From Bacillota bacterium (GTDB lineage Bacteria; Armatimonadota; Hebobacteria; Hebobacterales; Hebobacteraceae): 5,537 nucleotides of DNA. The stretch is taken from assembly GCA_030668755.1 (NCBI GenBank), contig DAOVEW010000109.1, forward strand, positions 1 to 5,537, written 5' to 3'. The notes under the pieces were generated by a model. The model was not told the origin of the DNA, did not search any database, and saw only the letters and a program-made list of their open reading frames with translations. How positions within the stretch are numbered: position 1 is the stretch's first letter; every line of letters starts with the position of its first letter. The translations under genes and the position numbers were made by a program. Below are positions 1 through 5,537 of the stretch, in pieces.

Positions 1-1
1 G

Positions 2-466
2 CTCGGCCTGGCAGCCGCAGCTTACTCGACGGAGTCCGACGGCGCGCGAGCCGCAGTGACACAGCTATTGGCCGTGCTGCTCGCGGCGGCCATCGGCGTC
101 CTGTGTCCGGCCCGTGGGGCCGGCGAAGCTGGCAGGCTGGAAGCCTTGCCGGTGGCCGCCTATGCGACTGCCTGGCTGACACTGGTCGGGATTGCGCCCA
201 CGATAGGATTTCATGGGAAGGTACTCATATACAGGTCTTTGCTGGCCGCGGGATGGGAGGGGGTAGCCGCGCTCGCGGTAGCCGGGAGCGCCGCAGCCCT
301 GCTGCCTGCGTTACGGGCGTTGAGCTCTATATCGGTTGGCCCTATCCGAGGGTTGCGCGCGGTTCTCGTTGCTGTGCTGTTGGCAGCCATTGTGGCTCTG
401 GGGCTCTACCCCCAGGCCGGCTTGGCCATCGCTGCTTGGGTGACTCAGCCTGCGGTTGCGGCCTGA
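2..466 (+). CDS. Proton-conducting membrane transporter, NuoN/Mrp antiporter family, C-terminal part (5' end outside window)
   Basis: The reading frame is open from the left edge, so the first visible codon is at position 2 and about 154 C-terminal residues are seen. The GTG at 56 is in frame but is probably internal, because coding continues upstream of it. Four hydrophobic segments are visible, at roughly residues 19-35, 48-68, 86-107 and 118-138. The second ends in GIAPTIGFHGK (about 63-73), which matches the conserved 'GIPPTxGFxxK' helix break with a lysine in the ND2/NuoN, NuoM and MrpD antiporter-like subunits. The 'ALGLYPQ' near residue 134 is also typical of the C-terminal end of these proteins. 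In the family this module moves protons in the membrane arm of complex I or in a multisubunit cation/proton antiporter. The conserved Pro and Lys fit NuoN best, but the N-terminal two thirds is missing, so nuoN cannot be separated from its paralogues. The gene ends just before the pheS promoter and is probably the last gene of a separate operon. Confidence 0.8.
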   Translation, partial: LGLAAAAYSTESDGARAAVTQLLAVLLAAAIGVLCPARGAGEAGRLEALPVAAYATAWLTLVGIAPTIGFHGKVLIYRSLLAAGWEGVAALAVAGSAAALLPALRALSSISVGPIRGLRAVLVAVLLAAIVALGLYPQAGLAIAAWVTQPAVAA

Positions 467-478
467 GGCCGGGAAAGG

Positions 479-508
479 TTGCAGGCGCCGCCCCAGGTGT
501 GGTACACT
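479..508 (+). promoter_or_regulatory. Candidate sigma-70-type promoter for the T-box/pheST operon
   Basis: An extended -10 element, TGGTACACT (500-508; TGn followed by TACACT), lies 18 bases after a weak -35-like TTGCAG (479-484). Transcription would begin near 514-516, about 17 bases before the base of T-box Stem I at 532. That position supports the call more than the moderate hexamer match does. It starts 13 bases after the stop codon of the upstream membrane gene, and no terminator for that gene is visible in between, so some read-through from upstream is possible. Confidence 0.45.
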
Positions 509-749
509 GCTCACAGTGGGAAGGTAGCAGAGGCTGAGAAGGGGAGAAGTAGGCGGGACACGGTCCGACAGAGAGGAGGCCTCGCGGGCTGCAAGGGCCT
601 CCCGGATACGAGCCGCCGAAGTTCGCCCCGGAGCCGTGCGCTGAACATTCTGCTGGGCCGAGGTATAGCAGGACCAGTAGGCGGCACCGGTCGGTCCTCC
701 GTTAGCGGGGCCCAAAGCGGGCCGCGGCATCTCGGGTGCCGGGCCAAAG

Positions 750-785
750 AGGGTGGTAACGCGGGAGCTCACGGCTTTCGTCCCT
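750..785 (+). promoter_or_regulatory. T-box antiterminator element
   Basis: The conserved T-box AGGGTGGTAACGCGG occupies 750-764. AGGG (750-753) pairs with CCCT (782-785). A seven-base bulge, TGGTAAC (754-760), follows. GCGGGAG (761-767) then pairs with CTTTCGT (775-781), including three G-U pairs, and closes a seven-base loop. In this family the first four bulge bases pair with the free acceptor end of the tRNA. Here they are UGGU, which fits a 3' end of ACCA with discriminator A, as expected for tRNA-Phe. The last bulge bases read AAC rather than the most common ACC. The 3' arm overlaps the terminator's 5' arm, so only one of the two structures can form. Confidence 0.92.
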
Positions 786-806
786 ATTGGGAGCTGTGGG
801 CTTTTT
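767..806 (+). terminator. Intrinsic terminator of the T-box leader
   Basis: A ten-base-pair helix forms between 767-776 and 792-801, with two G-U pairs. It is extended inside by CCC (782-784) pairing with GGG (789-791) around a TATT loop, leaving TTCGT (777-781) as a bulge. Five T residues follow directly (802-806). The helix uses the bases that make the antiterminator's 3' arm. It should form when tRNA-Phe is charged and stop transcription 50 bases before the pheS start. Confidence 0.93.
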
Positions 807-855
807 CGGTGGTTGTGGACGGGGGTCGGAAACGGCGTGTTCTGTGAGGAGAGCG

Positions 856-1962
856 ATGACCGAGGTCCCGATGGACAACGTCGTCCGCATGGCGGAAGCG
901 GCCAAGCAGGAGATCGTTGCGGCCCGCTCGCGGCAGGAACTAGAGCGCGTACGCGTCTCGTATCTAGGCCGCGAGGGGAAGCTCACCAGTGCGCTGCGGT
1001 GCATCGGGCAGTTGCCCTCTGAGCAGCGTCCGGCCTTCGGCAGGGCCGCGAACGCGGCGCGGGCCGCGGTGGAGGAGGCGATTGCCAGACGCCGTGAGGA
1101 GCTCGCCGCTGAAGATGCCGCGCGAGAAAAGCGCGATCAGCTCGATGTGACACTGCCTGGTCGAGGCCCGGCAGTGGGGCACCGCCATCCCTTGATGACG
1201 ACGCTGGAGCGGCTGCTCGACATCTTCGTAGGCATGAACTATCAGGTGATGCAGGGGCCGGAGGTCGAATGGTTCACCTTGAACTGGACCGCTCTCAACT
1301 ACCCGCCCGATCACCCGGCCATGGACGAGCAGGACAGCTTCTACGTCACCGATGACATCATGCTGCGCACCCAGACGTCGACGGCCCAGATCAGGGCGAT
1401 GCGGGCGCGCCACGACGAATCCTGCCCAGTGCGTGGTCTTGACTGGCGATTCCCGCCACACGAGGTGTTGTCGCACTGCCGCTGCACGCCCCCCCCGACG
1501 CGGGTGGTGGTTCCGGGACGCACCTATCGGCGGGAGAGCGTGACGCTGACTCACAGCGATGTCTTCCATCAGATCGAAGGACTGGTGGTGGACGAGGGGA
1601 TCACGTTCGCCGACCTCAAGGGCACGTTGGCGGCCTTCCTCCGCGCCTACCTAGGCCCGGACACACGGGTCCGTTTCCGGCCGGATTTCTTCCCATTCAC
1701 AGAGCCAAGCGCCGACTTTTCCGTCAACTGCGAGATGTGCGGCGGCGCGGGCTGTCGCTTCTGCAAGCACAGCGGATGGGTGGAGATCGGCGGATCCGGC
1801 ATGGTGCACCCGAACGTGCTTATCGCGGGCGGCTACGACCCCGCGCGGGTGAGCGGCCTCGCGTTCGGCTTCGGGGTGGAACGCCTGGCCCAGCGGCGCT
1901 TTCAGATCGAGCACATCCGAACGCTGTACGAAAATGACATGCGCTTCCTCCGCCAGTTCTAA
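856..1962 (+). CDS. pheS: Phenylalanine--tRNA ligase alpha subunit
   Basis: PheS is the catalytic subunit of the cytoplasmic (alpha-beta)2 enzyme that charges tRNA-Phe with phenylalanine using ATP. From the ATG at 856 it has 368 residues, longer than typical (327 in E. coli). The N-terminal helical tRNA-contacting arm (about 1-95) has the family segment VSYLGREGKLT. The class II core follows: motif 1 from HPLMTTLERL (about 111), motif 2 with YRRE (224-227) and FHQIEGLVVD (237-246), and motif 3 with AFGFGVERLA (336-345), ending in ENDMRFLRQF. A zinc-knuckle-like CxxCxxxxCxxC at 292-303 is common in bacterial PheS. An insertion of about 25 residues at 186-211 is unusual. GAGGAG at 846-851 lies four bases before the chosen start. 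An in-frame ATG at 871 is an alternative, and the ATG at 787 is rejected because it lies inside the terminator. Expression should follow the T-box. Confidence 0.97.
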   Translation: MTEVPMDNVVRMAEAAKQEIVAARSRQELERVRVSYLGREGKLTSALRCIGQLPSEQRPAFGRAANAARAAVEEAIARRREELAAEDAAREKRDQLDVTLPGRGPAVGHRHPLMTTLERLLDIFVGMNYQVMQGPEVEWFTLNWTALNYPPDHPAMDEQDSFYVTDDIMLRTQTSTAQIRAMRARHDESCPVRGLDWRFPPHEVLSHCRCTPPPTRVVVPGRTYRRESVTLTHSDVFHQIEGLVVDEGITFADLKGTLAAFLRAYLGPDTRVRFRPDFFPFTEPSADFSVNCEMCGGAGCRFCKHSGWVEIGGSGMVHPNVLIAGGYDPARVSGLAFGFGVERLAQRRFQIEHIRTLYENDMRFLRQF

Positions 1963-2767
1963 CGGGGGTCCGGACGCGGCCTCTCAGTACGATGCCATTG
2001 CAGACCTCTACGATGGCTATCCAGGGAGCTACCTGGAGGACATCCTCTTCTTCGTCGAGGAGGCGAAGCGATCCGGTTCGCCGGTGCTGGAGCTTGGCGT
2101 CGGCACGGGGCGACTCGCTTTCTGCCTCGCGGCAGTCGGCCTCGATGTCGTCGGAATCGACAGCTCTCAGGCGATGCTGCGCGCGCTCGAGCGCAGGCGC
2201 TCTCAGGTGCGCACGGTCCCCGGCCAGGTGCAGGTGCTCGCAGCAGACATGCGCGCGTTCGCGGTCCGAAAGCGCTTCCGAACGGCGATCATCGCGTTCC
2301 GGACGTTTCTCTACCTGCTCACGCCGGGCGACCAGCGGCGCGCGTTGCTCGCCGTCCGCCGGCACCTTGCGTCCCGGGGAAGGCTGATCATGAGCTTCTT
2401 CGTGCCCAGCGAAAAGATGATCTCTCGAGGCCCTACGCAGCCGCGCGAGGTGGCGCGGTTTCCGGCGCCCGACGGCAGTGGAGCAGTCGCGGTGAGCGAC
2501 TGGACCGAGTTTCGGCCAGACACTCAGCATGTGGTGTCGCACATCACCTACGAGTGGCGCAACGGTGCCGACCGGGTGACGCGCCAACAGCAGCACGTGC
2601 TGGTGGCGCGCTACCTGTTCCCGAACGAGGTCCCGCCTCTGCTGGAAAGCTGTGGCTACCGCGTCGTCGCGGCCTACGGCGGCTTCGATCGGCAGCCGCT
2701 GGACGGTGATTCCCGCGAGCAGATCTGGCTCGCCCAACCCACATGCAAGCGAGAGAAGAAGGCATGA
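1934..2767 (+). CDS. Class I SAM-dependent methyltransferase between pheS and pheT
   Basis: This 277-residue protein has a Rossmann-type methyltransferase fold. Motif I is VLELGVGTGR (51-60). The acidic residue ending strand 2 is D76 in VVGIDSS, and a motif II-like AADMR is at 103-107. The preceding YDAIADLYD (19-27) and the following 'RHLASRGRLIMSFF' segment are typical of the methyltransferase-11/25 group. The C-terminal half has mixed strands ending in GGFDRQPLDGDSREQIWLA, as in many uncharacterised members. No signal peptide or membrane segment is visible, so it is probably cytoplasmic. Its substrate cannot be read from sequence. The start overlaps the end of pheS by 29 bases with no clear ribosome binding site, and no other ATG or GTG lies in frame before the conserved domain, so translation is probably coupled to pheS. 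Its stop overlaps the pheT start as ATGA. A role in tRNA or translation is suggested only by position. Confidence 0.88.
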   Translation: MTCASSASSNGGPDAASQYDAIADLYDGYPGSYLEDILFFVEEAKRSGSPVLELGVGTGRLAFCLAAVGLDVVGIDSSQAMLRALERRRSQVRTVPGQVQVLAADMRAFAVRKRFRTAIIAFRTFLYLLTPGDQRRALLAVRRHLASRGRLIMSFFVPSEKMISRGPTQPREVARFPAPDGSGAVAVSDWTEFRPDTQHVVSHITYEWRNGADRVTRQQQHVLVARYLFPNEVPPLLESCGYRVVAAYGGFDRQPLDGDSREQIWLAQPTCKREKKA

Positions 2768-4857
2768 GGATTCCGGTAGACTGGCTGAACGAATATGTAC
2801 CGAACAACCTATCGGTACGCGAGTTGGCGTACACGCTCACCGACGTGGGCCTCGAGGTAGAGGCGATCGAGGATGCAGCCGGAACGGCGGTTCTCGATAT
2901 CACAGTGACGCCGAATCGGGGGGACTGCCTCTCCGTCGTGGGTACGGCGCGGGAGTTGGCGATGGCGCTGCGCGTTGAATCGCGGGAGCGCGATCCGGAG
3001 ATCGCCGAGTCTGGCCCTCCCGCCAGCGGCCTCGCCACTGTTGTGTTGGACGATCCCAATCTCTGCCCGCGGTACTCGGCCCGTATCGTTCGGAACGTCA
3101 AGATTGCGCCATCACCATCCTGGCTCCAGCGGCGGCTGGAGTTGTGTGGGCTGCGCCCGATCAACAACGTGGTGGACGCGACCAACCTCGTGATGCTGGA
3201 ACTGGGCCAGCCACTTCACGCCTTCGACTGCAAGCGGCTGCGCTGTCCGCCGGGCGAGGGCATCCCGGAGATCATCGTCCGCCGGGCGCGGGCAGGCGAG
3301 CAACTGGTCACCATAGACGGAGAAGAGCGGGAACTCACCCCGGAGATCCTGCTCATCGCCGATGCGAGCGGTCCGATTGCGCTCGCCGGCATCATGGGCG
3401 GTAGCAGCACCGAGATCCACGACGACACCGCGGAGGTCCTGCTGGAGTCGGCTCACTTCGACCCGGCGACCGTCCGGCGCGGCGCGCGAGCGCTCGGCAT
3501 GAGCACGGAGGCGTCCTACCGCTTCGAGCGGACAGTGGACCCCGGGGGCACCGTGCGCGCGCTGGACCGCGCCTGTCAGCTCATTGCCGAGCTGTGCGAG
3601 GCGCCAGTGGAGATCGCGGAGGGTGTGCTCGATGCCTATCCGCATCCAATTGAGGAGAGGGAAATCACGCTGCGTCCGGCGCGGTGCAATGCACTGCTGG
3701 GCGTCAGCTTGCCGCCGGAGGAGATGGCTGCCCATCTGAGGCAGCTGCGGCTGGCAGTCACAGAGACGGAGGGGGCGCTGCGAGCGCGGGTGCCCACGTT
3801 CCGCCAGGATCTGAAGGAGGAGATCGACCTCATTGAGGAGGTGGCCAGGGTCTGCGGGTACCAGAACATCCCGGAGACGCTGCCCGAGTCCAGCAGCGGC
3901 GTGGGCGGCCTGCCACCCGAGATCGTCCTGGAGCGGCAAGTCCGGCACCTCTTGCAGGGGCTCGGGCTCAGCGAGACCGTGACTTCCAGCCTCGAGTCTG
4001 TGGATGCGCTCGACCGCGTTCGGCTGCCCCAGGACGACCCGCGGCGACGAGCCGTGGCCATCAACAACTGGAAGACGGTCGACAGAAGTCAGCTTCGCAC
4101 GAACCTGCTGACATCGCTGCTCGAAGTGGTCGCGCATAATGGGCGGCATGGCGTGGACGACGTGGCCATCTTCGACCTGGGCCGCGTGTACCTGATGCAC
4201 GATCCGGAGGAGCTTCCGGAGGAGTCGCAGCATCTGGGCATCGCGGGGGCCGGCGTGATGGAGCGCGGCCGGTGGCTGCCGTCCGGCGACCTGCAGAAGT
4301 GGGACTTCTACGTGCTGAAGGGAGTTGTTGAGAACCTGCTGGAGGCGCTCACCGGTCAGCCGGGCGAGTTCACCCCGGAGCCACATCCATCGCTCCACCC
4401 CGGCCGCTCCGCACGTGTCGTCGTGTCCGGTGAGGTGGTTGGCTGCCTGGGGGAGGTGCGCCCGGAGGTGCGGGAGGCATACGAGATTCCCAACCGCGTG
4501 TTCGCAGCGGAGTTAGATCTCGAGGTGCTGCGCAAGCATGTCGCGCGTGGACTTCAGTACGAGCCGGTGAGTCGTTTTCCAGCGATCATCCGCGACATCG
4601 CACTGCTTCTGCCTCGGGAGACGCCGGCAGCGCGCGCCGAGGCTGTCGTTCGAGAGACCGCCGGCGACAACTTGGAGTCCCTCTTCCTCTTCGATGCGTA
4701 CGAGGGCAAGCCGCTGCCGGAGGGCCAGCGCAATCTGGCCTTCTCGTTGACCTTCCGGCGGAGTGACCGGACTCTCACCGACGACGAGGTGGAAGACGTG
4801 ATGGAGCGGATCAGGGCGGGCCTGAGGAGAGCGCTGGACGCGCGCATCCGGGAGTGA
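2764..4857 (+). CDS. pheT: Phenylalanine--tRNA ligase beta subunit lacking the B2 tRNA-binding domain
   Basis: PheT is the structural and editing subunit of PheRS. It has 697 residues, about 100 fewer than the usual 785-800. MRIPVDWLNEYV is the standard N-terminus, so the start is 2764 rather than the in-frame ATG at 2743. Purine-rich GAGAGAAGAAGG precedes it, and the start overlaps the methyltransferase stop as ATGA. B1 sequence (1-36) runs straight into LDITVTPNRGDCLS (44-57), so the OB-fold B2 domain normally inserted here is missing. B3/B4 (about 100-290) keeps the editing-site signatures DATN (N141), HAFD (H152), GIMGG (209-213), LLE (E228) and STEASYRFER (247-256), so hydrolysis of mischarged Tyr-tRNA-Phe is likely retained. 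B5 follows, with ITLRPARCNALLG and FRQDLKEEIDLIEEVARV. The B6/B7 catalytic-like domain comes next. A ferredoxin-fold anticodon-binding domain (about 599-697) starts at YEPVSRFPAIIRDIA. Confidence 0.97.
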   Translation: MRIPVDWLNEYVPNNLSVRELAYTLTDVGLEVEAIEDAAGTAVLDITVTPNRGDCLSVVGTARELAMALRVESRERDPEIAESGPPASGLATVVLDDPNLCPRYSARIVRNVKIAPSPSWLQRRLELCGLRPINNVVDATNLVMLELGQPLHAFDCKRLRCPPGEGIPEIIVRRARAGEQLVTIDGEERELTPEILLIADASGPIALAGIMGGSSTEIHDDTAEVLLESAHFDPATVRRGARALGMSTEASYRFERTVDPGGTVRALDRACQLIAELCEAPVEIAEGVLDAYPHPIEEREITLRPARCNALLGVSLPPEEMAAHLRQLRLAVTETEGALRARVPTFRQDLKEEIDLIEEVARVCGYQNIPETLPESSSGVGGLPPEIVLERQVRHLLQGLGLSETVTSSLESVDALDRVRLPQDDPRRRAVAINNWKTVDRSQLRTNLLTSLLEVVAHNGRHGVDDVAIFDLGRVYLMHDPEELPEESQHLGIAGAGVMERGRWLPSGDLQKWDFYVLKGVVENLLEALTGQPGEFTPEPHPSLHPGRSARVVVSGEVVGCLGEVRPEVREAYEIPNRVFAAELDLEVLRKHVARGLQYEPVSRFPAIIRDIALLLPRETPAARAEAVVRETAGDNLESLFLFDAYEGKPLPEGQRNLAFSLTFRRSDRTLTDDEVEDVMERIRAGLRRALDARIRE

Positions 4858-4878
4858 TGCTGGGTGTGAGGGGCAGCC

Positions 4879-5537
4879 GTGCCCGAGTATGACCCGCAGA
4901 TCGACTACTACGAGGTCCTCCAGGTACACCCGCATGCAAGCACCGCGGTGATCAAGGCCGCGTACCGTGTGATACTCAGGGAGCTGCGGGCCCATCCCGA
5001 CCTCGGCGGCAGGGAGGACTCCGCCCGCGCGCTGAACGAAGCGCATCGCGTGCTCACCGACCCGGAACTGCGGCGGGCCTACGACGGGGAGCGGCTTGTG
5101 GTGACGGCCCGGCAGAGAAGCGAGCCGGCGCTCGAACAGGTGATCACCTGTCCCCAGTGCGGGAAGGCCAATGCCCTGCTGCTGGGCACGGATGGGCGGG
5201 ACGTGAGGTGTTCGTTCTGTAACAGCCCGCTCCGCGTTCCGGCCAAGCCTTCAGTCACGAAGCAAGACGAGAACGTCTTCGGCTTGCCCGCCCAGGAGTA
5301 CCGGAGCCTGCAGCGGCAGAGCCAGGTGAATCATCGGCCCGAGCGCGTGGCAGTGGGAGACGTGCTGCGCTGCCGGTTCTGCGGCAACGAATGGGAGGCC
5401 GCGAAATCGGGCAGGCCGCTCTCGACCTGCCCTGTCTGCCTCCGCAGTGACTGGTATGCCTGTCGCTTCTTCAAGTGCAGAACGTGCGGCCACGAATGGC
5501 GTACCACTCGGATGGCTGGGTGGCCATATCGAGTTCA
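4879..5537 (+). CDS. DnaJ-domain protein with multiple zinc-ribbon CxxC motifs (3' end outside window)
   Basis: The gene begins with GTG at 4879, five bases after GAGGGG (4868-4873), and stays open to the window end (219 residues visible). Residues 10-62 form a J domain: DYYEVLQVHPHAS, a basic helix II with IKAAYR, the catalytic HPD at 39-41, then ALNEAHRVLTDPELRRAYD. In the family, HPD stimulates the ATPase of Hsp70 (DnaK), so this is probably a cytoplasmic co-chaperone. There is no Gly/Phe-rich linker or DnaJ-type CxxCxGxG zinc finger, so it is not DnaJ itself. CPQC (91-94) and CSFC (111-114) make one zinc ribbon. CRFCGNEWEA (from 165) with CPVC (184-187) resembles a treble-clef 'CxxCGxEW' repeat, and CRTCGHEWRT (from 200) appears to begin a second copy. 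No transmembrane segment is visible. It lies 21 bases after pheT with no terminator between, so it is probably in the same transcript. Its client is unknown. Confidence 0.9.
   Translation, partial: MPEYDPQIDYYEVLQVHPHASTAVIKAAYRVILRELRAHPDLGGREDSARALNEAHRVLTDPELRRAYDGERLVVTARQRSEPALEQVITCPQCGKANALLLGTDGRDVRCSFCNSPLRVPAKPSVTKQDENVFGLPAQEYRSLQRQSQVNHRPERVAVGDVLRCRFCGNEWEAAKSGRPLSTCPVCLRSDWYACRFFKCRTCGHEWRTTRMAGWPYRV

Larger units (their letters stand above)
514..806 (+). promoter_or_regulatory. T-box riboswitch leader, tRNA-Phe responsive (transcriptional)
   Basis: This leader senses uncharged tRNA and controls the downstream pheS. Stem I spans about 532-635. Its base pairs GGCT (532-535) with AGCC (632-635), and GGGG (541-544) with CCCC (626-629). 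The specifier loop has AGTA (548-551) opposite GAA (618-620), followed by the specifier codon TTC at 622-624, which is exactly complementary to a GAA anticodon. Above it GGCGG (552-556) pairs with CCGCC (613-617). The distal arm pairs 575-581 with 596-602 and carries AGAGAG (570-575) and GCTGCAAG (588-595), the conserved pair of motifs that contacts the tRNA elbow. Further hairpins at 649-654/667-672, 671-675/693-697 (alternatives sharing bases), 709-713/719-723 and 726-731/735-740 fill the Stem II/III region. The T-box sequence starts at 750. Codon, structure and downstream gene agree, so the call is firm. Only the 5' end is inferred. Confidence 0.95.

Noticed and set aside
479..847. A 122-residue plus-strand reading frame covering the region before pheS
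   Set aside because: It coincides with the T-box leader, whose paired arms explain the sequence. The protein has no recognisable domain, and its frame ends at the pheS ribosome binding site.
787..855. Upstream ATG that would lengthen PheS by 23 residues
   Set aside because: It lies in the terminator loop of the leader and has no ribosome binding site, and the extra residues do not resemble PheS N-termini.
1411..1488. The PheS insertion as the product of two compensating frameshifts
   Set aside because: The other forward frames give no PheS-like residues in this stretch and one contains a stop, so a true in-frame insertion is the simpler reading.
1820..2737. Minus-strand frame of 305 codons antisense to the methyltransferase
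   Set aside because: It is rich in Arg, His and Ala, typical of an antisense shadow in high-GC DNA. No family motif was seen, and the plus-strand methyltransferase motifs are unambiguous.
2743..2763. ATG that would lengthen PheT by seven residues
   Set aside because: PheT proteins start at the MRIPVDWLNEYV-like segment. The ATG at 2764 gives an ATGA overlap and has purine-rich sequence upstream.
3112..4398. Long minus-strand frame of 428 codons antisense to pheT
   Set aside because: It is a GC-driven shadow. The translation is low in complexity and shows no domain, while the opposite strand encodes clear PheT domains.
4858..4878. Possible terminator between pheT and the DnaJ-like gene
   Set aside because: Only 21 bases separate the genes. 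There is no hairpin followed by a T run, only a ribosome binding site.

Overview
The window is GC-rich, densely coding bacterial DNA. All supported genes lie on the plus strand. Order: the C-terminal end of a NuoN/Mrp-type proton-translocating membrane subunit (2-466); a promoter and T-box riboswitch leader (about 479-806); pheS (856-1962); a class I SAM-dependent methyltransferase (1934-2767); pheT (2764-4857); and the start of a DnaJ-domain protein with several zinc-binding CxxC pairs (4879-5537, open at the window end). The long minus-strand reading frames are shadows of these genes, as expected with high GC at third codon positions.

The 390-base gap before pheS is a complete transcriptional T-box leader. 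It has a Stem I with an AGTA/GAA specifier loop that displays a TTC (Phe) codon, the two distal Stem I motifs AGAGAG and GCTGCAAG, and the T-box sequence with a UGGU bulge for the tRNA acceptor end. The antiterminator and a U-tracted intrinsic terminator are mutually exclusive. The operon should therefore be read through when uncharged tRNA-Phe accumulates. pheS, the methyltransferase and pheT overlap (29 bases, then 4 bases), and the DnaJ-like gene follows pheT by 21 bases with its own ribosome binding site. All four may be cotranscribed under T-box control.

Three points depart from the usual pheST picture. A methyltransferase gene sits between pheS and pheT. PheT goes directly from its N-terminal B1 strand region to the 'TPNRGDCLS' segment, so the OB-fold tRNA-binding (B2) domain found in most bacterial PheT proteins is absent, while the B3/B4 editing residues are kept. 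PheS carries an extra stretch of about 25 residues rich in Cys and His between motifs 1 and 2.

Taxonomy cannot be fixed from this sequence. T-box control of pheS and the high GC content suggest a high-GC Terrabacteria-type lineage (Chloroflexota, Armatimonadota, a high-GC Firmicutes relative or similar), but this is inference only.
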